Part shown: in pieces, positions 22,991 through 30,706 of the stretch
Layout of the letters: each line of letters begins with the position of its first letter
How positions within the stretch are numbered: position 1 is the first letter of the stretch
NCBI GenBank assembly: GCA_900542145.1
Contig: UQMF01000002.1
Location: forward strand, 62,001 to 126,000
Length of the DNA: 64,000 nucleotides
Direction of reading: 5' to 3'
Origin: an uncultured Oscillospiraceae bacterium
GTDB lineage: Bacteria; Bacillota; Clostridia; Oscillospirales; Ruminococcaceae
The notes under the pieces: generated by a model
What the model was told of the DNA's origin: nothing
Seen by the model: the letters and a program-made list of their open reading frames with translations, nothing else
Databases searched by the model: none
Position numbers and translations under genes: made by a program

Positions 22991-25064
22991 AATGGCGCAG
23001 AGCGTCCTCAAAAAGCGCGACAGGATACTCCGCCGGCGGCGGATACTTACTGCCTCCATCGGCACGGCGGCAGGAATCACGGCGGTTGCGGCGGCGCTTG
23101 CCGTAACCTTCAACTTGAACCGTCCGCGCGGAGTTGACCTTATCGACCCCGGAACGGTTTCTCAGCCGTCGGGTCCGGATATATCGGATCTCTCGCCGGT
23201 CAACGGCAGCTCTGTCGAGGTGCCGCCGCCGGAGTACCCCTACAACGATGTTGAGATAAGGGAGGACAGCGTCACCGGCTCCCCGGATTCCTACGAGTCG
23301 CTGATGGAGCAGCTCCAGGTATACAGCGGAAACATGAACCTGTTCGAGTTCACCATCACGGAGCAGTACACGCCGGAGAAGGCTGTGGAGCTCACCGGCA
23401 CGGATATATTCAGCAGCAGTTCAACGCTGTTTTCCGCGCATATCAGCTACGACTACCTGAGCGGAAGCAAGAAGAACATGGACATTCTGCTTGCCCAGGC
23501 AGGAACCGCGGAGAGCCAGGTGAAAAACTATCCGCTGTACGGCGTGGGGAAAACATATATCGCGTTCCTTTCCGGCTTCGACAAGGATTCCTGGAATGTG
23601 GCATGCCCGGAGCTTGTGTTTTTTCTGAACAGCGGAATATGCACGCATATAAAGGCGGAACAGATCAAGTTCGTGACCGCAGACGGAGTTCAGCTCGGGA
23701 AGGAGATCCCGGAGGATATGCAGTATCTCTACACCACTACCAGCAACAATCCGGTGAGATACGTCCGGGAATATGACATTACGGAGCTTGCGGATTTCCT
23801 GCGCTCAGACTGGATCGCGCGCGGTTTGTTCACACCATCCGGCGCAGGCGTTCCGACTGAATTTTACGATTACGATACTTCAGATCTTCCGATGATCGCG
23901 CCGGAGGAGCGTGGAACTGAAGCGGATGGCGCCAGAAATATACTCTTTGATTCAAAGCCGGCAGGGAATCTCACAATGCTTCTTGTGGGGGATTATGTGA
24001 GCGCAGATCCAGATAGTCACAATGGAATGGTAAACTGCTTCAGCTTCGGTGTTTCGGCTTATGACGGGACTGCTTTCAGCAGGATCGAGGGCGTTCCGCT
24101 TGATATTGGTCAGGACGGCTACTGGATATATACCGACAGGCTGGACAAATATATGAGCGTGTACCAGTTCGGGGAAAATTATATTATAGTGCTTCGGTAT
24201 TATGACAGCGACAGCACTTGCCACGCGGTATTCCATGCTGTAAAGGGCGGAACATTCTACCCGACGCTGATGGGGGATTACACGGCGGTGACCGGCGTTC
24301 AGACGGGAGTCACGACCATGCTCTCTGAGAACCTTTCGGTTGACGTGGATTCCTGCACCATAACCGATAACGACAGCGGAATTTCCTACGTTTTCGACTT
24401 CGACGCGATAAGCGATACCTTTACACGACCGCATTATACGGCGGTGAAATCCACCAGCAATGAAGCCGTAAGCGACCGCCTTGCGGAAATGTGGCTGAAT
24501 AAGTGGACGGAGATCACTGCAAGTATGGATCTTCTCCTTCCGAATGTGAGCGTATTAGGCTTTGAACTGAGTGATGGAAGCAGGCTTGTCGCGTTTGTAT
24601 ATCCGAACTACAAATCCTACGGGGCGGTGTTCTACCGGATCTCCGGTTCGGATATTACGGAGCTTGGCAATGAAACGTGCGGCTCAGATTTCGAACTGCT
24701 CGATAATTCCTCGGGACAGTATCTTCACACAACAACCAGGTTTGCAGGCGGAGTCATGAATGCGGACAGCATATATGTTGACGATTCTTACTACCTGATA
24801 ACTGAATCCTCGCTTGACCCCGTGCTCAGGGTAGGGAAGGAGCTTTATAATGAAGAGGCGGTTTACTGGTCGGTCTATGAGAATGAGGAGTCCGTTTCCG
24901 TCACCGCTGAGGAATATGAAAACCTCATCAATTCTGCGCTGCCCGAGTGCCCGGTTGTAAGCGCAGCCAGCCTTGATAAGGACGGCGATTACAAGATCGA
25001 CGATTTCTGCGCTTTTGAAGATGATACGCACGGATTAAAGACGGCTATCCTGTCTGCCCTCTGA
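22974..25064 (+). CDS. Membrane-anchored protein paired with the sigma factor
   Basis: About 696 residues: a short basic cytoplasmic tail (KKRDRILRRRRI), one membrane helix (SIGTAAGITAVAAALAVTF), a Pro/Ser linker and a large extracytoplasmic region rich in beta-type sequence without motifs I recognise. It overlaps the sigma factor gene by 17 bp. Its position suggests an anti-sigma factor or a sensor acting on it, but the tail has only ~25 residues and lacks a zinc-type (ZAS) motif, so this is inference. The ATG at 22974 is preferred over an in-frame TTG two codons upstream. Confidence 0.6.
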   Translation: MKTSHEMAQSVLKKRDRILRRRRILTASIGTAAGITAVAAALAVTFNLNRPRGVDLIDPGTVSQPSGPDISDLSPVNGSSVEVPPPEYPYNDVEIREDSVTGSPDSYESLMEQLQVYSGNMNLFEFTITEQYTPEKAVELTGTDIFSSSSTLFSAHISYDYLSGSKKNMDILLAQAGTAESQVKNYPLYGVGKTYIAFLSGFDKDSWNVACPELVFFLNSGICTHIKAEQIKFVTADGVQLGKEIPEDMQYLYTTTSNNPVRYVREYDITELADFLRSDWIARGLFTPSGAGVPTEFYDYDTSDLPMIAPEERGTEADGARNILFDSKPAGNLTMLLVGDYVSADPDSHNGMVNCFSFGVSAYDGTAFSRIEGVPLDIGQDGYWIYTDRLDKYMSVYQFGENYIIVLRYYDSDSTCHAVFHAVKGGTFYPTLMGDYTAVTGVQTGVTTMLSENLSVDVDSCTITDNDSGISYVFDFDAISDTFTRPHYTAVKSTSNEAVSDRLAEMWLNKWTEITASMDLLLPNVSVLGFELSDGSRLVAFVYPNYKSYGAVFYRISGSDITELGNETCGSDFELLDNSSGQYLHTTTRFAGGVMNADSIYVDDSYYLITESSLDPVLRVGKELYNEEAVYWSVYENEESVSVTAEEYENLINSALPECPVVSAASLDKDGDYKIDDFCAFEDDTHGLKTAILSAL

Positions 25065-25098
25065 TATTGAGCCAATTATACAAGTGGAATAAAGACGA

Positions 25099-25145
25099 AA
25101 AACCTCCCGGAAGCCCTGCGTAAATCGCAGCTCCCGGGAGGTTTT
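25099..25145. terminator. Bidirectional terminator
   Basis: Arms AAAACCTCCCGG (25099-25110) and CCGGGAGGTTTT (25134-25145) enclose an inner CTGCG/CGCAG stem. It serves both the sigma-partner gene and the convergent lipoprotein gene. Confidence 0.85.
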
Positions 25146-25166
25146 CATTATTGACCGAAATTACTG

Positions 25167-25973
25167 TCAGGCGTACCAGATATCGTTGTATTTATCCGTA
25201 ACATTATCCTCGCCCAAATACCAGCCGAATTTCCATGTTCCGTCTTCCTGTACCAGCCGCCCCTCGGCAATACCTGTGAGAATCAGCTCGTCCATGAGAT
25301 CCTGCCTGATGGGGTAAGTGAAGATGATCTCATCGTCGCTCATGGCGGCTATTTTGGAATACGCGAATACTCCTGCGCTGCCGCGCGAGCCCATTCCGGT
25401 ATCCTTGTACATTATGCCGTCAATTTCGAGGTACTTGGTAAGGCGCTTCACGGGCTCTCCGGATTCATCATGTGCTATCTCGACATATATACGCCCGTTT
25501 ACGCCGTCGGCGTGGTAATAGCTTTCGTCTGTTTCTTTCACCTTTTTGCAGATGGTGACGTTATCCATGAACCTGTCTACAATATCTGCGGAGTAGTACT
25601 CCGACAGGCTTTCGCGGTATTTTTCGGCGTTTTCAAAGGGACCGTCGCTGTTTATCCTGCCGTAAATCACGATCTGCTCGTCGCCATCAATACAGACCTC
25701 AACATCGCCGTTGCAGCCCATGTATTCCAGCTGTACATATTTGTTCGCGGCTTCAAAATTCTGCTCAATGAAGCTGTGGAGCCACTCTTCGTCCTCGGTG
25801 AATGTGGTCGGGACCGTGATTTCCCCCACAGATTCCTCCGCCGTGGAAATTGTCTGAGATGTGGTCGTTTCAGATGAAGTTCCGTCCTGCTTGACCTGTG
25901 AAGTAACTGTACTGCTCTCACAGGAGCATAAAACCATGCAGGCGCACAGGAGTAAAACTGCTCTGAGTTTCAT
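25167..25973 (-). CDS. Secreted lipoprotein of unknown function
   Basis: A 268-residue protein with a lipoprotein signal (LLLCACMVLCSC, Cys18 as the likely lipidation site), a Thr/Ser-rich linker and a globular domain without a motif I recognise. A loop IYVEIAHDESGEPVKRLTKYLEIDG and an acidic C-terminus ending in YNDIWYA are visible. It should sit on the outer membrane face. It has no clear operon partner; the ATC-hydrolase-like gene starts upstream on the same strand and ends 45 bp away, so they may be co-transcribed. Confidence 0.7.
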   Translation of the reverse strand: MKLRAVLLLCACMVLCSCESSTVTSQVKQDGTSSETTTSQTISTAEESVGEITVPTTFTEDEEWLHSFIEQNFEAANKYVQLEYMGCNGDVEVCIDGDEQIVIYGRINSDGPFENAEKYRESLSEYYSADIVDRFMDNVTICKKVKETDESYYHADGVNGRIYVEIAHDESGEPVKRLTKYLEIDGIMYKDTGMGSRGSAGVFAYSKIAAMSDDEIIFTYPIRQDLMDELILTGIAEGRLVQEDGTWKFGWYLGEDNVTDKYNDIWYA

Positions 25974-26018
25974 ATATTACCGTCCTTACTTAACCAGTCG
26001 ATTTCAGATTTCGTATAA

Positions 26019-26660
26019 TTACTTTGCTGCCGGGCTTTTGTCCCCGACGAACCAGTAGTCGCACATTTCGCCGCCGGAGGCCAGCGTCTGTTTCCTGATG
26101 AGCTTTGCATGCATAAGCCCGGCTGAGAGCAGGTCTATCTCGCACATGACCGGGAGTACTTCAAGGTAGCCCTCCCTGCGCGCGAAGGTGTTCAGCGGAC
26201 ACTTGGTGAAGTGGTAGTAGAACCCCTCGGTGTGCTTCGTCTTATCGAAGTTGAAGTCCCAGGAAAACTCCTTGTACTGCGGGTGGACTTCCAGCCATTC
26301 GGCATTCTGGTGCATTTTCTTTTCCAGCTTCGCAAGTCCGTTTTTGTTGGCGTTCATGAACAGCCCGGTCATTTTCAGAAGCGGAAATCCCATCACTTCA
26401 TGGGTGATCTCGCGCAGGTCATCAACGCTTATCTTTCCGTCCGCGGCTTCCCATACTGCCAGGAACAGCAGGCATTCATACAGGTTCGAAGCCATTGGGT
26501 TGTCCTTTCCGATGTCGTCCGCGCGGTTGAGCATATCCCGGTAGACCGCGTCTGTTCTCTGTACCAGATTTGCCGTTTCTTCCTTTCCGAACCGCTTGAC
26601 AAGGCTTTTCCTTACCAGCGGCATTATCATCTTCCAGTACTTGTCCGTGTATTCTATCAT
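26019..26660 (-). CDS. L-2-amino-thiazoline-4-carboxylic acid hydrolase-like protein
   Basis: A 213-residue cytoplasmic protein. The segment YYHFTKCPLNTFARREG and the later LPVMCEIDLLSAG look like the ATC hydrolase family, whose characterised members open the thiazoline ring on the way to L-cysteine. Many family members are of unknown activity, so the substrate here is uncertain. The ATG at 26660 is chosen because GGAG lies upstream at good spacing; an in-frame TTG seven codons earlier precedes that site. A full consensus promoter lies at 26709-26737. Confidence 0.6.
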   Translation of the reverse strand: MIEYTDKYWKMIMPLVRKSLVKRFGKEETANLVQRTDAVYRDMLNRADDIGKDNPMASNLYECLLFLAVWEAADGKISVDDLREITHEVMGFPLLKMTGLFMNANKNGLAKLEKKMHQNAEWLEVHPQYKEFSWDFNFDKTKHTEGFYYHFTKCPLNTFARREGYLEVLPVMCEIDLLSAGLMHAKLIRKQTLASGGEMCDYWFVGDKSPAAK

Positions 26661-26708
26661 ATGTCCATCTCCTGTATTCAAACAAGTTAGCTTTAACTAC
26701 TCAACTTG

Positions 26709-26737
26709 ATTATATCACAGTATGTAGATTATGTCAA
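26709..26737 (-). promoter_or_regulatory. Promoter of the ATC-hydrolase-like gene
   Basis: On the minus strand, TTGACA (26732-26737) and TATAAT (26709-26714) with a 17-bp spacer and extended -10. Confidence 0.85.
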
Positions 26738-26753
26738 GTGGGAGGAGCCAATA

Positions 26754-26786
26754 ACAGTCGCTCCTTACCCGGAGCGGCTGTTTTTA
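26754..26786 (+). terminator. Terminator-like hairpin with no gene upstream
   Basis: Arms ACAGTCGCTCC (26754-26764) and GGAGCGGCTGT (26771-26781) pair with one mismatch, followed by TTTTTATT. No plus-strand gene ends nearby; it lies between divergent promoters and may insulate the lipoprotein gene from antisense transcripts. Confidence 0.6.
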
Positions 26787-26820
26787 TTATTCCGGGAAAT
26801 GACGGAATGATTTCCTGCTA

Positions 26821-26849
26821 TTGACTTTTTCCGGTTAATATGTTATAAT
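26821..26849 (+). promoter_or_regulatory. Promoter of the HExxH lipoprotein gene
   Basis: TTGACT (26821-26826) and TATAAT (26844-26849) with a 17-bp spacer, 25 bp before the start codon. Confidence 0.85.
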
Positions 26850-26874
26850 TTTTGCAGCCAGAAGGAGAATGAAA

Positions 26875-27840
26875 ATGAATCATAAATACGGAATCGCGGC
26901 GGCGCTTGCTGCTGCAACTCTTTTGCTGACTGCATGCTCCGACGACGATTTCTGGGATTTCCAGACCGCCGAGCCGACTGCTGACAGCGTTCAGTCCGCC
27001 GAGGACAGCCACGAATACCAGGAGGAAACTGTCGAACAGCCAGCGGAATTGCGGCCGCAGGGAAGCGCCAGGACCCTTGAGGGAAGCTCCGTTATCATGA
27101 CGGTGGTGATGGAAACCCCGGACTCGAGCTTTACGGACGAGGAACTGGAGTTCACCAGCAGAGCCATAGACAAATCCTGCCGGTATCTCGAGGAGCAGGG
27201 GCGCAAATACGGGAAGGAAGTCACGCTGTACAATTACTCCGATGAGCACCCGGATCTGATGTACTGGATCACTCACGACGAGGACGCGACCATCGCCGCG
27301 GACAGCAGCCTGGCGTATTCCAACGGGTACATACAGCGGATTCAGCAGCTGCTTATTGACAGCATTCCGCTTGACGATATCTATGAGGAATACGGCACGG
27401 ACAGCGTGGCGTTCATGGTGGTTTACGACACGCCCGGGACTTCCTATTCCCAGGTGTACTACCCGGGGTACGACGACAGGTACTATGAGTGGACTGCGCT
27501 GTTCCAGTACGACATGTACGGTACCAGATACGAGAATCTGGCGTGCGTGGCGCATGAGATACTGCACCTGTTTGGCGCGGTGGACCTGTACAGGGTTGCC
27601 GGGATCGACGGCGTGACCGAGGAGATCTACAATAATGTCCAGAACGATCCGGCTTACGAGATGGCGCTGATGTACAACACCTACAACGAGGACGGCAGTT
27701 ACGATTACGACAGCATTCCGCAGTACCTGAGCGACATCACGCTTGCCATGATCGGATTCACGGACCCGGAAGCGGTTTATGAGAAATACCCGTCCCTGGT
27801 GCGGGAATACACCGCGGCGTTTGAGATAAAGTACTACTGA
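26875..27840 (+). CDS. Lipoprotein with HExxH zinc-protease motif
   Basis: A 321-residue protein with a lipobox (LLLTAC) and a Glu-rich linker, followed by a domain bearing H-E-I-L-H-L-F-G-A-V-D (near residue 222), which fits the HExxHxxGxxD metal site of metzincin-like zinc proteases. It should be anchored on the cell surface. The substrate is unknown. Start: GGAG lies 7 bp before the ATG at 26875 and only 1 bp before an in-frame ATG two codons earlier. Its stop is 6 bp before the second copy of the 159-bp MITE. Confidence 0.75.
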   Translation: MNHKYGIAAALAAATLLLTACSDDDFWDFQTAEPTADSVQSAEDSHEYQEETVEQPAELRPQGSARTLEGSSVIMTVVMETPDSSFTDEELEFTSRAIDKSCRYLEEQGRKYGKEVTLYNYSDEHPDLMYWITHDEDATIAADSSLAYSNGYIQRIQQLLIDSIPLDDIYEEYGTDSVAFMVVYDTPGTSYSQVYYPGYDDRYYEWTALFQYDMYGTRYENLACVAHEILHLFGAVDLYRVAGIDGVTEEIYNNVQNDPAYEMALMYNTYNEDGSYDYDSIPQYLSDITLAMIGFTDPEAVYEKYPSLVREYTAAFEIKYY

Positions 27841-27846
27841 TAATAA

Positions 27847-28005
27847 GGTCACCTCTAAAAACCTCGTTTGAGTGAAAATGTGTATAGCACACCGCCTGCT
27901 TCTTCAAACCTCCTCGTAAGGCATACAGCCTTACTTCGTCGGCTTTCATCGCATTCGGCGCACTCTACCCATTTTCCCTTTTCAAACCGGTTTTTAGAGG
28001 TTCCC
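27847..28005 (-). mobile_element. 159-bp MITE, copy 2 (inverted)
   Basis: The reverse complement of the element at 1760-1918, 157 of 159 positions identical by eye. It is flanked by ATAA at 27843-27846 and 28006-28009, a direct 4-bp target duplication. Both copies sit just after a stop codon and before a terminator, where insertion does little harm. Confidence 0.9.
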
Positions 28006-28012
28006 ATAAGAA

Positions 28013-28039
28013 AATACCCTCCCGGAATGGGAGGGTATT
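28013..28039. terminator. Terminator of the TetR gene
   Basis: A perfect stem AATACCCTCCC (28013-28023)/GGGAGGGTATT (28029-28039). On the minus strand a TTTTC follows. It can serve both strands. Confidence 0.75.
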
Positions 28040-28045
28040 CTGATT

Positions 28046-28708
28046 TTAGCATTTCCTGTTCAGGCTGTCCAGTATTTCGTTGGTCTTCAGGTCGTCCCTG
28101 TTCTGACCGGGAACAGGAGTAGGCGTCGTTGTGTACATATTTCCGCTCTTGATAAGGGAAGTGATCGCCAGAAACTCAGTTCCTATGCGGTTCGCGATCT
28201 CCTTCTCCGGGAACATGCACATCTTTGTCGCGCAGAGGGCGCTGATTCCGTAGGTGTAGGTCCACATGTGCTGGAACAGCACCTTCGCCTCCTCGGCGTT
28301 CAGCCCGTAGTCTCGCATTATCACCGTGGTGCAAAGCTCCTCATACTCACCCAGGCTGCCGAAAAAAGACCCGGGATTGACCGACTCCTTGGTTTCAGTC
28401 ATGAAAATAAGCTGGAACAGCTTAGGCTCCCGGATTGCAAAGCGAACCATGCGGATACCGGCTTCCTTGAACGCAGGGGTGAATTCCACTATCTCGCGGA
28501 TATAGCTGTTGAAGCGCTCCATCGCGGCTTCGTGGACAAGGGCAACCACTTCGTCCATGCTCTTGAACACGGTGAAGATGGGACGCGCGGAACTTCCCAG
28601 CCATTCGCCGAGGTTCCGGGTGGTAAGATATTCTATTCCTTTTTCGCTTACCAGTTCGAGCGCACCATTGACGATCTCTTCTCTGGTAAATTTGGGTTTT
28701 GGTGGCAT
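28046..28708 (-). CDS. TetR/AcrR family transcriptional regulator
   Basis: A 220-residue repressor-type protein. The N-terminal helix-turn-helix reads FTREEIVNGALELVSEKGIEYLTTRNLGEWLG, followed by the Phe-rich turn AIFTVF-like segment of the family; the C-terminal ligand domain is diverged. GGAG lies 8 bp before the ATG. A near-palindrome over its -10 box suggests autoregulation. No transporter or enzyme target is adjacent, so its regulon is unknown. Confidence 0.88.
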   Translation of the reverse strand: MPPKPKFTREEIVNGALELVSEKGIEYLTTRNLGEWLGSSARPIFTVFKSMDEVVALVHEAAMERFNSYIREIVEFTPAFKEAGIRMVRFAIREPKLFQLIFMTETKESVNPGSFFGSLGEYEELCTTVIMRDYGLNAEEAKVLFQHMWTYTYGISALCATKMCMFPEKEIANRIGTEFLAITSLIKSGNMYTTTPTPVPGQNRDDLKTNEILDSLNRKC

Positions 28709-28808
28709 TATGCTATCTCCTCAATTGTCAGTTGAAAGTCCTGAAATTATCTGGCAGATGCCGATCATAGCTTTACACATTCCGCAGGACTCTTGTTTTA
28801 TATACACA

Positions 28809-28845
28809 GTGATTTAATTATATCACAAATAGCATTTTTTGTCAA
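28809..28845 (-). promoter_or_regulatory. TetR promoter with overlapping operator
   Basis: On the minus strand, TTGACA (28840-28845) and TATAAT (28817-28822), 17-bp spacer. An 18-bp near-palindrome GTGATTTAATTATATCAC (28809-28826, 16 of 18 positions symmetric) covers the -10 box and is a plausible binding site for the TetR protein. Confidence 0.65.
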
Positions 28846-28886
28846 CAATTAAGACGTGTAGTTGCGAAAATGGCAGACTATTCAGG

Positions 28887-29555
28887 TCAGCACCTGGTGC
28901 CGTAGGCGCGGAATCTGCATGTGTCCTTTGCGTTGCAGTCCTCGCAGCTGCGGCGCTTCTTGTCCAGCTCGCCGCGGTAAAGCCCGACAACTCCGATGAT
29001 GGTTTTTCTGGGCGTGAGCATATGCGTTGCTGTGCAGCATACGCCGATCTTGCGCACTGCGTCAACGGAAGCGATGAGCAGTGGAGCGCATTCGATCGGG
29101 AAATCCCCGTATCCGGCGCCGTAGCACCATGTCGTGCTGTACCCTGGCATGTTCGCGAGGATATCTTGGCGAGCTTCCTCGCTGACCTGTTCGATCATCG
29201 CATTGGCGAGAGCGTCTGATATCACAGCCTTCATCGAATCAGACACGTCAAGCTTCTTGAGAAACCTGTCCGTGTCGGAGGAAAGCGTGGAACAAACTAC
29301 TGCCGCCTTATCGCAGCCGCGCAGGTGTTCCGCGATGTCCTTGCCCTCGAGGTAGAAGTCGCAGTCGGAAAGATACAGGTCGTGGCCGGCGCGCATGATA
29401 TTGAACACGCGCCACACGAACTGCGGCCGCGCTTCCTTGAGAAGCTCCGCTTCGCATTCGTCAATTACGGCGCTGATACGGGCGTCCGGTTCTTCGGTGT
29501 AGCCCATGTAGCGCAGCGCTTCAGCACGATTTATACGGGTTATTTCACTTGTCAC
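28887..29555 (-). CDS. Stand-alone methionine synthase reactivation domain protein
   Basis: A 222-residue protein resembling the C-terminal activation domain of cobalamin-dependent methionine synthase (MetH), which binds SAM and restores methylcobalamin after oxidation. The YGAGYGDFPIECAPLL segment and the later CCTATHMLTPRKTIIGVVG match that domain. The Cys-rich C-terminus (CEDCNAKDTCRF) is typical of the clostridial split form. Its start overlaps the metF stop by 11 bp, linking it to methyl-group supply. The rest of MetH is not in this window. Confidence 0.85.
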   Translation of the reverse strand: MTSEITRINRAEALRYMGYTEEPDARISAVIDECEAELLKEARPQFVWRVFNIMRAGHDLYLSDCDFYLEGKDIAEHLRGCDKAAVVCSTLSSDTDRFLKKLDVSDSMKAVISDALANAMIEQVSEEARQDILANMPGYSTTWCYGAGYGDFPIECAPLLIASVDAVRKIGVCCTATHMLTPRKTIIGVVGLYRGELDKKRRSCEDCNAKDTCRFRAYGTRC

Positions 29556-30417
29556 AGCGTATCACCTTTTCTACACTTTCACTGATTTTTCTTGCTATGT
29601 AGGGGTTATTCATGGTATAGAGGTGGATCCCGTCCACGCCCTGCGCCACGAGGTCGATTATCTGGTCAACCGCGTAAGCAATACCAGCGTCGCGCATAGC
29701 CTCCGGATTATCGCCGTAGCGGTTTATCATCTTGGTGAACTTGAGGGGCAGGCTTGCGCCGCACATAGTCACCATGCGCTGAATGGACTTCGCATTCACA
29801 CAGGGCATTATTCCTGCTTCAATGGGGACATTTATCCCGGCAATACGCGCCTTCTCCAGAAAATTCAGAAAGGAGCTGTTGTCGAAGAACAGCTGGGATA
29901 TCAGGTGGGAAGCTCCGGCGTCTACCTTCTTCTTGAGGTTGCGTATGTCGTCAACCATGTTCGCCGCCTCGGGGTGTATCTCCGGGTAGCAGCCGCCGGA
30001 AAACGACAGGTTCGAGCGCGGCTTCATGTATTCGATGAGGTCGCTCGCGTGGAGGAATTCGTGCTTCGGCGGAATATTCGGATTGATGTCGCCGCGAAGC
30101 GCCAGCACGTTTTCAATGCCGTTGGCCTCGAACTCCTTTATCTTCTCGTCGATGTCCGCATGGGTGGAATTCACACAGGTCAGGTGCGCGATGGACTCCG
30201 TGTGGCAGTGCGATTTTATCCGCTTGACAAGGTCAATTGTGGACGCTCCGGCGGCACTTCCGCCTGCTCCGTAGGTCACGCTGATGAAATCCGGGTGAAG
30301 ATCCCCCAGCTGATCCAGCGTGTCGTAGATAACGGAAACGTCATTGTCCTTCTTGGGAGGGAAAACCTCGAAAGAGAACACGGTTCGTCCGTTTTTGAAC
30401 AGTTCTGGTATTTTCAT
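29545..30417 (-). CDS. metF: 5,10-methylenetetrahydrofolate reductase
   Basis: A 290-residue TIM-barrel flavoenzyme that reduces methylene-THF to methyl-THF for methionine synthesis. Landmarks are the N-terminal FSFEVFPPK, DFISVTYGAGGS and the LALRGDIN strand. Length is normal. It overlaps the MetH reactivation gene and follows the TSCPD gene by 19 bp in a five-gene minus-strand operon. Confidence 0.95.
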   Translation of the reverse strand: MKIPELFKNGRTVFSFEVFPPKKDNDVSVIYDTLDQLGDLHPDFISVTYGAGGSAAGASTIDLVKRIKSHCHTESIAHLTCVNSTHADIDEKIKEFEANGIENVLALRGDINPNIPPKHEFLHASDLIEYMKPRSNLSFSGGCYPEIHPEAANMVDDIRNLKKKVDAGASHLISQLFFDNSSFLNFLEKARIAGINVPIEAGIMPCVNAKSIQRMVTMCGASLPLKFTKMINRYGDNPEAMRDAGIAYAVDQIIDLVAQGVDGIHLYTMNNPYIARKISESVEKVIRCDK

Positions 30418-30436
30418 TTGAGTTTATAATCTCCGA

Positions 30437-30688
30437 TCAGTTTTCTGCAAGATACTTTTTGAGTGCCTCCGCTATCTGTGCAGGACATGACGTGGGCTTG
30501 CTGCCGCAGGTGATTCCCTCCAGCCGGTCGATGACGTCCTGGGGTTTCATTCCGGTCACGAGTGAGGAAATACCCTTCAGGTTGCCGTTGCAGCCGCCTA
30601 CAACTTCGAGGGACTTTATCACGCCGTCCTCGATATTAAAGATCATTTTACGGGAGCATACTCCCCGGGGATTGTATTCATATGTCAT
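30437..30688 (-). CDS. TSCPD domain protein (TIGR03905-like)
   Basis: An 83-residue protein with GVCSRKMIF near the start, a VVGGCNGNLKGI core and the C-terminal TSCPAQIAEAL motif. This arrangement matches the small TSCPD/TIGR03905 family, which resembles a domain attached to some ribonucleotide reductases. The conserved cysteines suggest metal or redox function; the exact role is unknown. It lies between malic enzyme and metF with ~18-bp gaps. Confidence 0.8.
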   Translation of the reverse strand: MTYEYNPRGVCSRKMIFNIEDGVIKSLEVVGGCNGNLKGISSLVTGMKPQDVIDRLEGITCGSKPTSCPAQIAEALKKYLAEN

Positions 30689-30706
30689 TGTATTGCACCG
30701 CCTTGA

